A stretch of DNA of 64,000 bases from Pseudomonas persica (GTDB lineage: Bacteria > Pseudomonadota > Gammaproteobacteria > Pseudomonadales > Pseudomonadaceae), in the NCBI RefSeq assembly GCF_900291015.1, contig NZ_OLKL01000010.1:124367-188366 (forward strand), in the 5' to 3' direction. The notes under the pieces were generated by a model. That model did no database searches. It was not told the DNA's origin and saw only the letters and a list, made by a program, of their open reading frames with translations. Of this stretch, positions 44,986 through 54,547 are shown one piece after another; the first letter of the stretch is position 1; every line of letters starts with the position of its first letter. The translations under genes were made by a program, and so were the position numbers.

Positions 44986-45981
44986 TCAGGCCGCTGTAAT
45001 GCGTTGCTTGAACGTTCGACCGACGGCATGCACGCCAGGTTCGTAGCGCTTGTCCTCGATCGCGGCCAGTGCCAGTTCCAGGGCGGTGGCGGCAATCAGC
45101 CCATGCTGCTGGGCCATGGCATTCACCGGTAGCGGCAGGAAGTCGAGCAACTGGTTGTCGCCAAAGGTACCCAGCTGCAGCTGGCGCGAGTCGGCAGGGC
45201 GGGCCTGCAGGGTGTCGAACACCCCTTGCAGCAGCACGTAGGAGGTGGTCACCAGGGCATCCGGCAGGCCGCCGAGGTCGTCGATCAGTTGCTGCATCAG
45301 GCGCTGGCCGCACTCACGGCTGAACGCTTCGCCCTGATAGCGGCGAACTTCGCCGGCATAGCCTTGCAGGGCTTCGTCGAAGCCGCCAGCACGTGCCTGG
45401 CTGACCGACAGCTCGGGGCGTGCGCCGATCAGCGCGATGCTGCGCGGGGCGGCGCTCAGCAGGCTGGTGGCCAGTTGGCGGCTGGCGTCGCGGTCGTCGC
45501 TGATCACCGAACAGAAGTGCGCAGGGTCCAGGCGGCGGTCGATGGCAATCACCGGCAGGCCTTTGTCCTGCAGTTCGCGGTAGCTGTCATCTTCCGGCGG
45601 CAGGCAGCTGGCGACGAACAGCGCATCGCAGCGGCGGGCACGGAACAGCTGCTGCAACTGGCGCTCGCTGTCGGGCTGGTCGTCGCTGCTGGCGATCAGC
45701 AGTTGATAGCCGCGGGCGCGGGCACCTTGCTCGAGCTGCTTGGCGATGCGGGCGTAGCTGGGGTTCTCCAGATCCGGGAGAATGAAGCCCAGGGTGCGGG
45801 TATGTCGGCTGCGCAGGCCAGCGGCCTGCGGGTTGGGGGTGAAGCCGTGGGCCTCGACCACCGCGCGTACCCGCTCGACAGTGCTGTTGCTGATACGCTG
45901 CTGTTCGGCCTTGCCATTGATGACGTAGCTGGCAGTGGTCACGGACACACCGGCCAGACGGGCGATATCGCTGAGTTTCAC
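44986..45981 (-). CDS. fruR: catabolite repressor/activator FruR (Cra)
   Basis: A LacI-family regulator that represses the divergent fructose operon and is released by fructose-1-phosphate. The N-terminal HTH reads KLSDIARLAGVSVTTASYVINGK, and the ligand domain follows (LGFILPDLENPSYARIAKQLE). The start is GTG 45981, with AAGGA eight bases upstream, giving the usual 331 residues; an upstream ATG would add a non-conserved 76-residue extension. It is divergent from fruB, and an operator lies between. Confidence 0.94.
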   Translation of the reverse strand: MKLSDIARLAGVSVTTASYVINGKAEQQRISNSTVERVRAVVEAHGFTPNPQAAGLRSRHTRTLGFILPDLENPSYARIAKQLEQGARARGYQLLIASSDDQPDSERQLQQLFRARRCDALFVASCLPPEDDSYRELQDKGLPVIAIDRRLDPAHFCSVISDDRDASRQLATSLLSAAPRSIALIGARPELSVSQARAGGFDEALQGYAGEVRRYQGEAFSRECGQRLMQQLIDDLGGLPDALVTTSYVLLQGVFDTLQARPADSRQLQLGTFGDNQLLDFLPLPVNAMAQQHGLIAATALELALAAIEDKRYEPGVHAVGRTFKQRITAA

Positions 45982-46138
45982 CGAATTTTCCTTGTTATTT
46001 CCGGGGCTGGCTGTGAGGCCTGAACGGGTAGTTTGACCCGGCGGGGGCGCCACGCGCAGACGACCATTGTCGCAATTGTCCGACAGGATGGGGCTTTTTC
46101 CTCGGCAGATTATCGAGTAACGTGGCCGCCTGGTCAGA

Positions 46139-46150
46139 TTAATCGTTTCA
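46139..46150. promoter_or_regulatory. Cra/FruR operator
   Basis: TTAATCGTTTCA differs at one base from TTAAACGTTTCA, the P. putida FruR target as I recall it, and lies between fruR and fruB, 116 bp before the fruB start. Binding is inferred. Confidence 0.75.
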
Positions 46151-46265
46151 GCCGCCGAATTTTCTGCCTCGGCTGCCATCCGTGCAAGGCTGTTGAACTG
46201 GCCGTTCATGTGAATTTCACAACAATACTCCAGTACCCGACCGGGAACTGCAAAAGGAGAAGGTC

Positions 46266-49118
46266 ATGCTCGAGCTCGCCAAGGAGCAGATAGCCATGGG
46301 CCAGAAGGCCGCCGACAAGGCCGAGGCATTGCGCCTGCTGGCCGACCGGCTGGTCGCTGACGGCCTGGTCGCCGAGGGTTACCTGCAAGGGCTGCAGGCC
46401 CGAGAGGCACAAGGCTCCACCTTTCTTGGGCAGGGCATTGCCATCCCCCATGGCACGCCGCAGACCCGAGACCTGGTGTACGCCACCGGCGTGCGCCTGT
46501 TGCAGTTTCCCGAGGGCGTGGACTGGGGCGATGGCCAGATGGTCTACCTTGCCATCGGCATTGCCGCCCGTTCCGACGAGCACCTGCGCTTGTTGCAACT
46601 GCTGACCCGCGCCCTGGGCGAGACCGACCTGGCCGAAGCGCTGCGCCGCGCCGGTTCCGCCGAGGCGTTGCTGAAACTGTTGCAGGGCGCGCCACAGGAG
46701 CTGGCGCTGGATGCGCAACTGGTCGGCCTGAACCTGCCGGCCGAAGATTTCGATGAACTGGCCTGGCGCGGCGCCCGCTTGCTGCAGCGAGCCGACTGCG
46801 TCGACAGCGGGTTTGCCGCCATGCTGCAGCAGGCCGAGCCGCTACCGCTGGGCGAGGGCCTGTGGTGGCTGCACAGCGAGCGCCAGGTGCGCCAGCCAGG
46901 CCTGGCCTTCATCACCCCGCAACAGCCATTGCGCTATCGCGACCAGCCACTCAACGGCCTGTTCTGCCTGGCCAGCCTCGGCGCTGCTCACCAGGCCTTG
47001 CTCGAACGCCTGTGCGAGGTGCTGATCGAAGGCCGTGGGCAGATGCTCTACCAGGCCACCAGCAGCCGCGCGGTGCTGGAAGTGCTGGGTGGTGAGGCGC
47101 CAGCGGACTGGCCCAGCGCGCGTATCGCGCTGGCCAACCCGCATGGCTTGCATGCTCGCCCGGCCAAGGTACTGGCGCAGTTGGCCAAAGGCTTCGAGGG
47201 AGAAATCCGTGTGCGGCTGGTCGACAGCGCGCAGCCGGCGGTGTCGGTGAAGAGCCTGAGCAAGCTGCTCAGCCTCGGCGCCCGCCGTGGTCAGGTGCTG
47301 GAACTGGTGGCCGAGCCGGGCATCGCTGCCGATGCCTTGCCGGTCCTGCTGGCTGCCATCGAACAAGGCCTGGGCGAAGAGGTCGAGCCGCTGCCGCAGA
47401 GTCCGGTGGCTGTCGCCAGTGCCGTAGCCGAAGTGTTGCAGGCGCCCGAGGCCGGTAGCCGCATACAGGGGGTGGGCGCTGCGCCTGGTATCGCCAGCGG
47501 GCCGGCACATGTGTGTGTCGAGCGTGAGTTCGATTATCCCCTGCGCGGCGAGTCGTGCGCCCAGGAACGGCAGAAGTTGCGTGAAGCCGTGGCGACCGTG
47601 AGTGGCGAGCTGCAGGCCTTGGTCCAGCGCAGCGACAAGGCCATTGGCGAAATCTTCGTCACCCATCAGGAAATGCTCGCCGACCCGGCCCTGACCGACG
47701 ATGTCGAGCAGCGCCTGGTCCAGGGCGAAAGTGCCGCAGCGGCGTGGATGGCGGTGATCGAGGCCGCAGCCCGCCAGCAGGAGTCGTTGCACGACGCCTT
47801 GCTGGCCGAGCGCGCCGCCGACCTGCGCGACATCGGCCGCCGCGTGCTGGCGCAGTTGTGTGGCATGCAGGCGCAGGCTGAACCCGAGCAACCCTATGTG
47901 CTGGTGATGACCGAAGTCGGCCCGTCCGATGTCGCCCGGCTGGACCCGAGCCGCGTCGCCGGTATCGTCACCGCCCAGGGGGGGGCCACCGCCCACAGCG
48001 CCATCGTCGCCCGTGCCCTGGGCATCCCGGCGGTAGTGGGCGCGGGGGCGTCGATACTGCTGTTGGACAGTGGTACGCCGTTGCTGCTTGATGGCCAGCG
48101 TGGCGTGGTCAGCGTGGCGCCGCCGGCGGATGAACTGCAACGGGCCCTGGCCGAGCGCGACCTGCGCGAGCAACGCTTGCAGGCCGCCTGGGCCAAGCGC
48201 TTCGAGCCGGCGGTTACCCGCGATGGTCACGCCGTCGAGGTGTTCGCCAACATCGGTGAGAGCACCGGCATCGCCAAGGTGGTCGAGCAGGGTGCCGAAG
48301 GCGTGGGCCTGCTGCGTACCGAGCTGATTTTCATGGCCCACCCCCAGGCCCCGGACGTGGCCACCCAGGAAGCCGAGTACCGCCGCGTGCTCGATGGCCT
48401 CGACGGGCGCCCGCTGGTGGTGCGCACACTTGATGTCGGCGGCGACAAACCGCTGCCGTACTGGCCGATCGCTGCCGAGGAAAACCCGTTCCTCGGCGTG
48501 CGCGGCGTACGCTTGACCCTGCAGCGCCCGCAGGTGATGGAGGACCAGTTGCGCGCCTTGCTGCGGGCGGCCGACCAGCGCCCGCTGCGCATCATGTTCC
48601 CGATGGTCGGCCAGGTGCACGAATGGCGCGAGGCGCGGGCCATGGTCGAGCGCTTGCGTGCCGAGATCCCGGTAGCCGACCTGCAACTGGGCATCATGGT
48701 CGAAGTGCCCTCGGCAGCGCTGCTGGCACCACGACTGGCGCACGAAGTGGACTTCTTCAGCATCGGCACCAACGACCTGACCCAGTACACCCTGGCCATT
48801 GACCGTGGCCATCCCAGCCTCTCGGCCCAGGCCGACGGCCTGCACCCGGCGGTGCTCAGCCTGATCGACATGACCGTGCGCGCCGCCCATGCCCATGGCA
48901 AGTGGGTGGGCGTGTGCGGCGAACTGGCGGCCGACCCGCAGGCGGTGGCCGTGCTGCTGGGGCTGGACGTGGACGAACTCAGCGTCGCCGCGCGCAGTAT
49001 TGCCGAAGTCAAGGCCCTGGTCCGCCAGGCCGATCATCAGAAGGCCCGCGCCCTGGCGCGCGAGGCCCTGCAACAGGACAGCGCCGCAGCGGTTCGTGCG
49101 CTGGTGGAGCGTTACTGA
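46266..49118 (+). CDS. fruB: fructose PTS multiphosphoryl transfer protein (EIIA-HPr-EI)
   Basis: Carries phosphate from PEP to the fructose permease. The 950 residues contain EIIA-Fru (about 1-145, His62 in IAIPHGTPQ), a linker, HPr (about 285-370, His296 in NPHGLHARPAK) and enzyme I (about 390-950, His577 in GGATAHSAIVARALGIP; PEP-utiliser C-terminal barrel with SIGTNDLTQYTLAIDR). It is a complete three-domain form, so the operon does not need separate ptsH/ptsI. RBS AAAGGAG. The fruK start follows the stop directly. Confidence 0.96.
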   Translation: MLELAKEQIAMGQKAADKAEALRLLADRLVADGLVAEGYLQGLQAREAQGSTFLGQGIAIPHGTPQTRDLVYATGVRLLQFPEGVDWGDGQMVYLAIGIAARSDEHLRLLQLLTRALGETDLAEALRRAGSAEALLKLLQGAPQELALDAQLVGLNLPAEDFDELAWRGARLLQRADCVDSGFAAMLQQAEPLPLGEGLWWLHSERQVRQPGLAFITPQQPLRYRDQPLNGLFCLASLGAAHQALLERLCEVLIEGRGQMLYQATSSRAVLEVLGGEAPADWPSARIALANPHGLHARPAKVLAQLAKGFEGEIRVRLVDSAQPAVSVKSLSKLLSLGARRGQVLELVAEPGIAADALPVLLAAIEQGLGEEVEPLPQSPVAVASAVAEVLQAPEAGSRIQGVGAAPGIASGPAHVCVEREFDYPLRGESCAQERQKLREAVATVSGELQALVQRSDKAIGEIFVTHQEMLADPALTDDVEQRLVQGESAAAAWMAVIEAAARQQESLHDALLAERAADLRDIGRRVLAQLCGMQAQAEPEQPYVLVMTEVGPSDVARLDPSRVAGIVTAQGGATAHSAIVARALGIPAVVGAGASILLLDSGTPLLLDGQRGVVSVAPPADELQRALAERDLREQRLQAAWAKRFEPAVTRDGHAVEVFANIGESTGIAKVVEQGAEGVGLLRTELIFMAHPQAPDVATQEAEYRRVLDGLDGRPLVVRTLDVGGDKPLPYWPIAAEENPFLGVRGVRLTLQRPQVMEDQLRALLRAADQRPLRIMFPMVGQVHEWREARAMVERLRAEIPVADLQLGIMVEVPSAALLAPRLAHEVDFFSIGTNDLTQYTLAIDRGHPSLSAQADGLHPAVLSLIDMTVRAAHAHGKWVGVCGELAADPQAVAVLLGLDVDELSVAARSIAEVKALVRQADHQKARALAREALQQDSAAAVRALVERY

Positions 49119-50066
49119 ATGGCCAAGATCCTCACCCTCACCTTGAACCCGGCGCTGGATATCACCATCGGCCTGGATACCCTGCGCCCGGGGCAGGTCA
49201 ACCGCAGCCAGGTGCAGCACAGCCACGCCGCGGGCAAGGGGCTGAACGTTGCCCAGGTACTGGCGGACCTGGGGCACAGCGTCACCGTTGGCGGCTTCCT
49301 CGGGCGCGATAACCTGCAGCCGTTCGAGGCGCTGATCAGCTGGCGCGGCTTCGCCGACTGCTTTGTCCGCGTGCCGGGCGAAACCCGCAGCAACATCAAA
49401 CTGGTCGAGGCCGATGGCCGTGTCACCGACATCAATGGCCAAGGTCCGGAAGTCGACGAAGCGGCACGCAGTGCATTGCTGCGCCGCCTGGTACAGATTG
49501 CCCCGGGCCACGATGCGGTGGTGGTGGCTGGCAGCCTGCCGCGTGGGATCAGCGCCGACTGGTTCCGCCAGTTACTCGAACAGCTCAAGGCGCAAGGCCT
49601 CAAGGTGGCCCTGGACAGCAGCGGCGAAGCCCTGCGTGCCGGCCTGCAGAGCTCGCCCTGGCTGGTCAAGCCCAATACCGATGAGTTGGGCGAGGTGCTC
49701 GGCCTGGCTGTGGATAACCCGGCGCAGCAGCGCGCCGCTGCCGAGCGCTTGCTGGCCAGTGGCGTCGAACACGTGGTGGTATCGGCGGGCGAGCAGGGTG
49801 TCAGCTGGTTTACCCGCGACCTGGCCGTGCATGCTTGCCCGCCCAAGGTGCAGGTCGCCAGCACGGTGGGCGCAGGTGATTCGCTGGTAGCCGGCATGGT
49901 CCACGGCCTGCTGCAGGGCGAAGCCCCTGCGCAGACCTTGACCCGTGCCACCGCGATCGCCGCCCAGGCTGTTACCCAGGTTGGTTTCGGCATCCGTGAC
50001 CGCGAGCAACTGGTGCGTCTGGAGGCCGGCGTGCAACTGACAGAACAACAAGAGGGTTGCCGATGA
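49119..50066 (+). CDS. fruK: 1-phosphofructokinase
   Basis: Phosphorylates fructose-1-phosphate to fructose-1,6-bisphosphate. The 315-residue PfkB-family enzyme starts MAKILTLTLNPALDITIGLD, has SHAAGKGLNVAQVLADLG (sugar site) and the ATP/catalytic signature VGAGDSLVAGMVHGLL with the base Asp. It begins immediately after the fruB stop and its stop overlaps the fruA start (ATGA), so the operon is tightly coupled. Confidence 0.96.
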   Translation: MAKILTLTLNPALDITIGLDTLRPGQVNRSQVQHSHAAGKGLNVAQVLADLGHSVTVGGFLGRDNLQPFEALISWRGFADCFVRVPGETRSNIKLVEADGRVTDINGQGPEVDEAARSALLRRLVQIAPGHDAVVVAGSLPRGISADWFRQLLEQLKAQGLKVALDSSGEALRAGLQSSPWLVKPNTDELGEVLGLAVDNPAQQRAAAERLLASGVEHVVVSAGEQGVSWFTRDLAVHACPPKVQVASTVGAGDSLVAGMVHGLLQGEAPAQTLTRATAIAAQAVTQVGFGIRDREQLVRLEAGVQLTEQQEGCR

Positions 50067-51802
50067 ACATTGCCATTGTCACTGCCTGCCCTAGCGGCCA
50101 GGTGTCGAGCGTGCTGAGCGCGCGCTTGCTGTCCGCCGCTGCCCAGCGACGGGGTTGGAGCACCAGCGTCGAGGTGCAGGATGCCGGACACCCCGAGCGG
50201 CAACTGAGCGCCACGCAGATTGCCGAGGCCGACTGGGTGCTGGTGGTCAGTACCGGCCCGGTGGACCTGGCCCGTTTCGTCGGCAAGCGCGTGTACCAGA
50301 GCACGCCGTCCCAGGCTTTGGCCGACCGCGAAGGCTTCCTCGATGAAGCGGCGGCCCACGCCCAGCTGCTGGCCACAGTGCCTGGCAGCCCGGCCGAAGC
50401 TGGCAGCGCTGGCGCACGCATCGTTGCCATCACGGCTTGCCCGACTGGCGTCGCGCATACATTCATGGCTGCGGAAGCCTTGCAGCAGGCCGCGCAGCAA
50501 CTGGGCTACCAGCTCACCGTCGAGACCCAGGGCTCGGTCGGTGCGCGCAACCCCTTGTCTGCCGAAGCCATCGCCGCAGCCGATGTAGTGCTGCTGGCCG
50601 CCGACATCGAAGTGCCCACCGCGCGTTTCGCCGGCAAGCGCATCTACCGTTGTGGCACCGGTATCGCCCTCAAGCAGGCCCGCGCCACCCTGGACAAGGC
50701 CCTGGCCGAAGCCAAGGTGGAAAACAGCAGCGATGCCACCGCGGCGACCACACCAGCGAAGGGCGAGAAGACCGGGGTATACAAGCACCTGCTCACCGGC
50801 GTGTCGTTCATGCTGCCGATGGTGGTGGCTGGCGGCCTGCTGATTGCCCTGTCGTTCGTGTTCGGTATCGAGGCCTATAAAGAAGCGGGCACCTTGCCGG
50901 CCGCGTTGATGCAGATCGGCGGCGAGGCTGCGTTCAAGCTGATGGTGCCGCTGCTGGCGGGCTACATCGCCTGGTCCATCGCCGACCGCCCGGGGCTGGC
51001 GCCCGGCATGATCGGCGGCCTGTTGGCCAGCACCCTGGGCGCCGGATTCATCGGTGGTATCGTCGCCGGTTTCCTCGCCGGTTACAGCGCCAAGGCCATT
51101 GCCCGCTGGGCGCGCCTGCCCAGCAGCCTGGAGGCACTCAAGCCGATCCTGATCATTCCGCTGCTGGCCAGTCTGTTCACCGGCCTGGTGATGATCTACG
51201 TGGTCGGCCAGCCGGTGGCGGCGATGCTGGAAAGCCTCACCCACTTTCTCGACAGCATGGGCACCACCAATGCCATCCTGCTGGGCCTATTGCTGGGCGG
51301 CATGATGTGCGTCGACCTGGGCGGGCCGATCAACAAGGCGGCCTATGCCTTCTCGGTCGGGCTGCTGGCCTCGTCGAGCTATGCGCCGATGGCGGCGACC
51401 ATGGCCGCCGGCATGGTGCCACCGATTGGCCTGGGTATCGCCACCTTCCTGGCCCGACGCAAGTTCGCCCAGAGCGAGCGCGAGGCAGGCAAGGCGGCCC
51501 TGGCGCTGGGGCTGTGCTTCATCTCCGAAGGGGCGATCCCGTTTGCCGCCAAGGACCCGCTGCGGGTGATCCCGGCCAGCGTGGCCGGTGGCGCATTGAC
51601 CGGGGCCTTGTCGATGTATTTCGGCTGCAAGCTGATGGCACCGCATGGCGGCCTGTTCGTGCTGCTGATCCCCAATGCGATCAACCATGCGCTGTTGTAC
51701 TTGTTGGCGATCGTGGCGGGTAGCCTGCTGACGGCGGTGGTGTATGCGGTGATCAAGAAGAGCGAGGGTGGGGAGTTGGCGGTAGCGCCGGTGAAGGGTT
51801 AG
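50063..51802 (+). CDS. fruA: fructose PTS permease EIIBC
   Basis: Transports fructose with phosphorylation at C1. The 579-residue product has a degenerate EIIB' (Cys9 in IVTACPSGQVSS, which lacks the GVAHT part), the active EIIB (Cys126 in ITACPTGVAHTFMAAEAL), and a membrane EIIC domain from about residue 230 with LTGVSFMLPMVVAGGLLIAL and many helices. ATG 50063 with GAGGG upstream overlaps fruK by 4 bp. It is the last gene of fruBKA; a REP pair follows. Confidence 0.96.
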   Translation: MNIAIVTACPSGQVSSVLSARLLSAAAQRRGWSTSVEVQDAGHPERQLSATQIAEADWVLVVSTGPVDLARFVGKRVYQSTPSQALADREGFLDEAAAHAQLLATVPGSPAEAGSAGARIVAITACPTGVAHTFMAAEALQQAAQQLGYQLTVETQGSVGARNPLSAEAIAAADVVLLAADIEVPTARFAGKRIYRCGTGIALKQARATLDKALAEAKVENSSDATAATTPAKGEKTGVYKHLLTGVSFMLPMVVAGGLLIALSFVFGIEAYKEAGTLPAALMQIGGEAAFKLMVPLLAGYIAWSIADRPGLAPGMIGGLLASTLGAGFIGGIVAGFLAGYSAKAIARWARLPSSLEALKPILIIPLLASLFTGLVMIYVVGQPVAAMLESLTHFLDSMGTTNAILLGLLLGGMMCVDLGGPINKAAYAFSVGLLASSSYAPMAATMAAGMVPPIGLGIATFLARRKFAQSEREAGKAALALGLCFISEGAIPFAAKDPLRVIPASVAGGALTGALSMYFGCKLMAPHGGLFVLLIPNAINHALLYLLAIVAGSLLTAVVYAVIKKSEGGELAVAPVKG

Positions 51803-51820
51803 AGCCTTCGGTTGGCTTGA

Positions 51821-51917
51821 CTGGCCTCTTCGCGGGTAAACCCGCTCCCACAGGTACTGCACAACCTTCAAGCTTGCAGAGATCCTGTGGGAGCGGGTTT
51901 ACCCGTGAAAGGGCCGG
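51821..51917. repeat. REP pair (inverted, type A)
   Basis: Cores TTCGCGGGTAAACCCGCTCC and GGAGCGGGTTTACCCGTGAA, with one base change in the right copy, lie between convergent fruA and the DUF3820 gene. Confidence 0.92.
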
Positions 51918-51923
51918 AACAGG

Positions 51924-52148
51924 TCAACGCCCGTGCTTCTGCCGCAACGGCACCAGCAGATCACCCAGCCCGTTGTGATCGATCTCATGCATCAACGCCA
52001 ACAACCCACCCAGTTCCCCCGCCGGGAAACCCTTACGCGCAAACCAGGCCAGGTAATCCCCCGGCAGGTCGGCGATGATCCGTCCCTGGTACTTGCCGAA
52101 CGGCATGCTGCGGATCACCAGCAGTTCGAGTGTTTCCGGCTTCATCAT
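51924..52148 (-). CDS. DUF3820 family protein
   Basis: A 74-residue protein with MPFGKYQGRIIADLPGDYLAWFARKGFPAGELG and MHEIDHNGLGDLLVPLR, the DUF3820 pattern. The domain resembles a piece of exonuclease/QF-type proteins, but its role is unknown. Adjacent ATG codons 52148 and 52145 are both possible; AGG lies upstream of either. A longer in-frame start exists but adds non-conserved sequence. Confidence 0.85.
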   Translation of the reverse strand: MMKPETLELLVIRSMPFGKYQGRIIADLPGDYLAWFARKGFPAGELGGLLALMHEIDHNGLGDLLVPLRQKHGR

Positions 52149-52291
52149 CGCGTACCTGGCTGTTGAAAAGCGCCGACCATACTGCAATCTGCACGAAGGC
52201 CCAAGCGGCAATCATGCAGAACGCCGTTTTCAGGTTTTACTCAAATTCTTTTATCTATTTGATTTTAAAGAATTTTATTTAACGTGCAGGC

Positions 52292-52308
52292 TTGGCACGA
52301 ACACTGCT
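52292..52308 (+). promoter_or_regulatory. sigma54-type promoter for the DUF2383 gene
   Basis: TTGGCACGAACACTGCT has the -24 GG and -12 GC with exactly ten bases between them and one mismatch to the TTGGCACG-N4-TTGCT consensus. It lies 40 bp before the start codon of the next gene. The preceding 60 bp are strongly AT-rich, as for IHF or an enhancer-binding region. Confidence 0.75.
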
Positions 52309-52347
52309 CCCTTACAGATGACTACCACCTGCCAAGGAGTTCGTACC

Positions 52348-52824
52348 ATGAGCAATCCCAACAAAGACGTGACCGACGTGCTCAACGACCTGATCGAGTA
52401 CAGCAAGGATGGCGAGAAAGGCTTCAAGGCCTCGGCCGATGATGTGAAGAACCCCGAGCTGAAAGCGTTCTTCGTCCAGCGGGCCGGTGAGTGTGCCAAC
52501 GCTGCCAGCGAACTGCAGAGCGAGGTGCGCCGCCTGGGTGGCGACCCGGAAACCTCTACCAGCATCAGCGGTGACCTGCATCGGGGTTGGGTCAATCTGA
52601 AGGCGATGGTTACCGGCAAGGATGAGGAAGCGGTGTTGAACGAGGTGGAGCGGGGCGAGGACCACGCCCTCAAGGCCTACAAGGAAGCCCGCGAGAAACT
52701 GGTGAAGCTCGGCCGCACCGCCAGCGACCAGACCTACAGCCTGGTGGAGAAACAGCTGCAAGGCGTGCAGCGCAACCATGACCAGGTCAGGGCCCTGCGC
52801 AACGCCGCCCGCGCCCGCGCCTAG
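52348..52824 (+). CDS. PA2169/DUF2383-family four-helix-bundle protein
   Basis: A 158-residue, highly charged helical protein (MSNPNKDVTDVLNDLIEYSKDGEKGFKASADDVKNPELKAFF...). The pattern matches the PA2169/DUF2383 ferritin-like four-helix-bundle family, linked to stress responses but of unknown function. RBS AAGGAG eight bases before ATG 52348. A sigma54-type promoter lies just upstream. Its stop overlaps that of the convergent diguanylate cyclase gene by 4 bp. Confidence 0.87.
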   Translation: MSNPNKDVTDVLNDLIEYSKDGEKGFKASADDVKNPELKAFFVQRAGECANAASELQSEVRRLGGDPETSTSISGDLHRGWVNLKAMVTGKDEEAVLNEVERGEDHALKAYKEAREKLVKLGRTASDQTYSLVEKQLQGVQRNHDQVRALRNAARARA

Positions 52825-54311
52825 TCGGCAGGCCCTTCTACCCGGTTGCGGCCTTTGGCCTTGGCCCGGTAGAGCGCTTCATCCGCAGCACCCAGCACCC
52901 TCGCCAGGTCGTGCTGGGTGCCCGACAGGCCGATGCCGATGCTCACGGTGACAGAGTGGGCATCGTCGGCAAACGGTGCCAGCGCCTCGACCCTGGCGCG
53001 GATGCGCTCGGCCAGCAGCTGCGCCCCGGCCAGGTCGGTTTCCGGCAGAACTACCTGGAATTCCTCACCACCATAGCGCGCCGCCAGATCGGCCGGGCGA
53101 CGGATGCACGCCTGGATGGTCTTGGCCACTTCGCGCAAGGCATGGTCGCCACCGGCGTGGCCATGGCGCTGGTTGAAAGCCTTGAAATGGTCCACATCCA
53201 CCATCAGCACCGCCAACGGCTTGCGGTTGCGCTGGGCGCGGGCCCATTCCTGGCGCAGTACCTGATCCAGGTGGCGGCGGTTGGCCAGGCCGGTCAGGCT
53301 GTCGGTAGCGGCCTGGGTCGCCAGGCACTGTTCGGCCTCCTGGCGGCGGCGCAATTCGCGGCCCAGTAGCAGGGTCAGCCAGAGGATGCCCACACACAGT
53401 ACACCGGTGGCGACGCTCACCACGATCGCAGTGCGGCGCCAGGACGCGAACACGTCGTTGGCCGAATGCACCACCAGTACGACCAGCGGCAGCTGAGCGA
53501 CCCGGGCAAAGGTGTACATGCGTGGCTTGCCGTCGCGGCTGGAGTGGGCGGTAAAGCTACCGCTCTGCTCGCTGAGAATGCGTTTGAAATTGGGTCGCTC
53601 GGCATAGTTGCTGCCGATTCGCGGGTCTTGCGGGCGGCTGGGCTGGCGGGCCAGCAGGTGGCCGTCGGTGTTGAGCAGGTTGATGCTGCTGTCGTTGCCA
53701 ATGTCCAGGCGCTGGAACAGTTCGCTGAAGTACGACAGGCGCAATGCACCCGCTGCCAGGCCGGCGAACTCGCCATTGGCGCCGGAGATACGCCGGCTGA
53801 AACTGATGCACCAGTCCAGGTCGCCGAGCGTGGCCTTGAAGGGCGGGCCCACCAGCAGGCCGAGGTTGGCGTTGTGCAGGTGCGCCTGGAACACCCCGGT
53901 GTCGCTGAAGTTGGCTTTGCGTGGCACGCTGCTGGTGGAGTCGCCTACCACGTTGCCTTGCTTGTCCAGCCACAGCACGTCACCGCGTTTGCGGTCGACG
54001 AAGGCTTCATTGAAGAGCAGGCGTTGGCGCACCGGGCCGGGAATTTCTGGCAGCTCCTTGCGCCCTACTGCCCAGATCAGGCCCAGCAGTGACTGGTCGT
54101 AGAGTTCGACGTTGCGCAGGATGTCGCTTTCGATCAGCTGGACGATATTGTTGGACGAGCGGATCGCCGACAGCTCGACGTTGTCGCGCTCATGCGCCAG
54201 GAGGTAGCTGACGATGGCCACGATAGCGAGCACGGCAAGGCAACTGCCCAGGTTGAGGATCAGTTCGGGGTGTGACTTGTAGAGTGCGAAACGCGGGGAT
54301 CGGGGGGGCAT
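52821..54311 (-). CDS. membrane diguanylate cyclase (Cache-like sensor, GGDEF)
   Basis: Makes c-di-GMP. The 496-residue product has a TM helix at about 18-40, a periplasmic Cache-type sensor (about 41-290, with LSYFSELFQRLDIGNDSSINLLNTDGHLLAR), a second TM helix (about 295-315) and a GGDEF domain. The active motif is GGEEF (about residue 411), and an I-site RPAD lies exactly five residues before it, so product inhibition is expected. The start has a weak RBS (AGTAGCAAG). No EAL domain. Confidence 0.92.
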   Translation of the reverse strand: MPPRSPRFALYKSHPELILNLGSCLAVLAIVAIVSYLLAHERDNVELSAIRSSNNIVQLIESDILRNVELYDQSLLGLIWAVGRKELPEIPGPVRQRLLFNEAFVDRKRGDVLWLDKQGNVVGDSTSSVPRKANFSDTGVFQAHLHNANLGLLVGPPFKATLGDLDWCISFSRRISGANGEFAGLAAGALRLSYFSELFQRLDIGNDSSINLLNTDGHLLARQPSRPQDPRIGSNYAERPNFKRILSEQSGSFTAHSSRDGKPRMYTFARVAQLPLVVLVVHSANDVFASWRRTAIVVSVATGVLCVGILWLTLLLGRELRRRQEAEQCLATQAATDSLTGLANRRHLDQVLRQEWARAQRNRKPLAVLMVDVDHFKAFNQRHGHAGGDHALREVAKTIQACIRRPADLAARYGGEEFQVVLPETDLAGAQLLAERIRARVEALAPFADDAHSVTVSIGIGLSGTQHDLARVLGAADEALYRAKAKGRNRVEGPAD

Positions 54312-54429
54312 GCTTGCTACTGCGTGGGCAGGGCCATTCGCGGCGGCGACATTCTAGGGAAGCGGGGGTTGTCGAACAACATTTGTCCGACTGAATCACG
54401 GTATACCTTGTTTTGGACTGACCACAAGC

Positions 54430-54521
54430 CCCTGTGGGAGCGGGTTCACCCGCGAAGAAACCAACGCGGTGTCTGGCACCGGCTTCGCCGGTGTTCGCGG
54501 GTGAACCCGCTCCCACAGGGG
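54430..54521. repeat. REP pair (type A, tail-to-tail)
   Basis: GGGAGCGGGTTCACCCGCG and inverse enclose CACCGGCTTCGCCGGTG, the same composite form as at 30268-30354. Confidence 0.9.
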
Positions 54522-54547
54522 TTATGTGTGCGTCCTGTAAACCAGGA

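Noticed and set aside
46842-49511. 889-codon open frame antisense to fruB and fruK
   Set aside because: It crosses the boundary of two well-defined genes, has no RBS, and its composition is typical of shadow frames.
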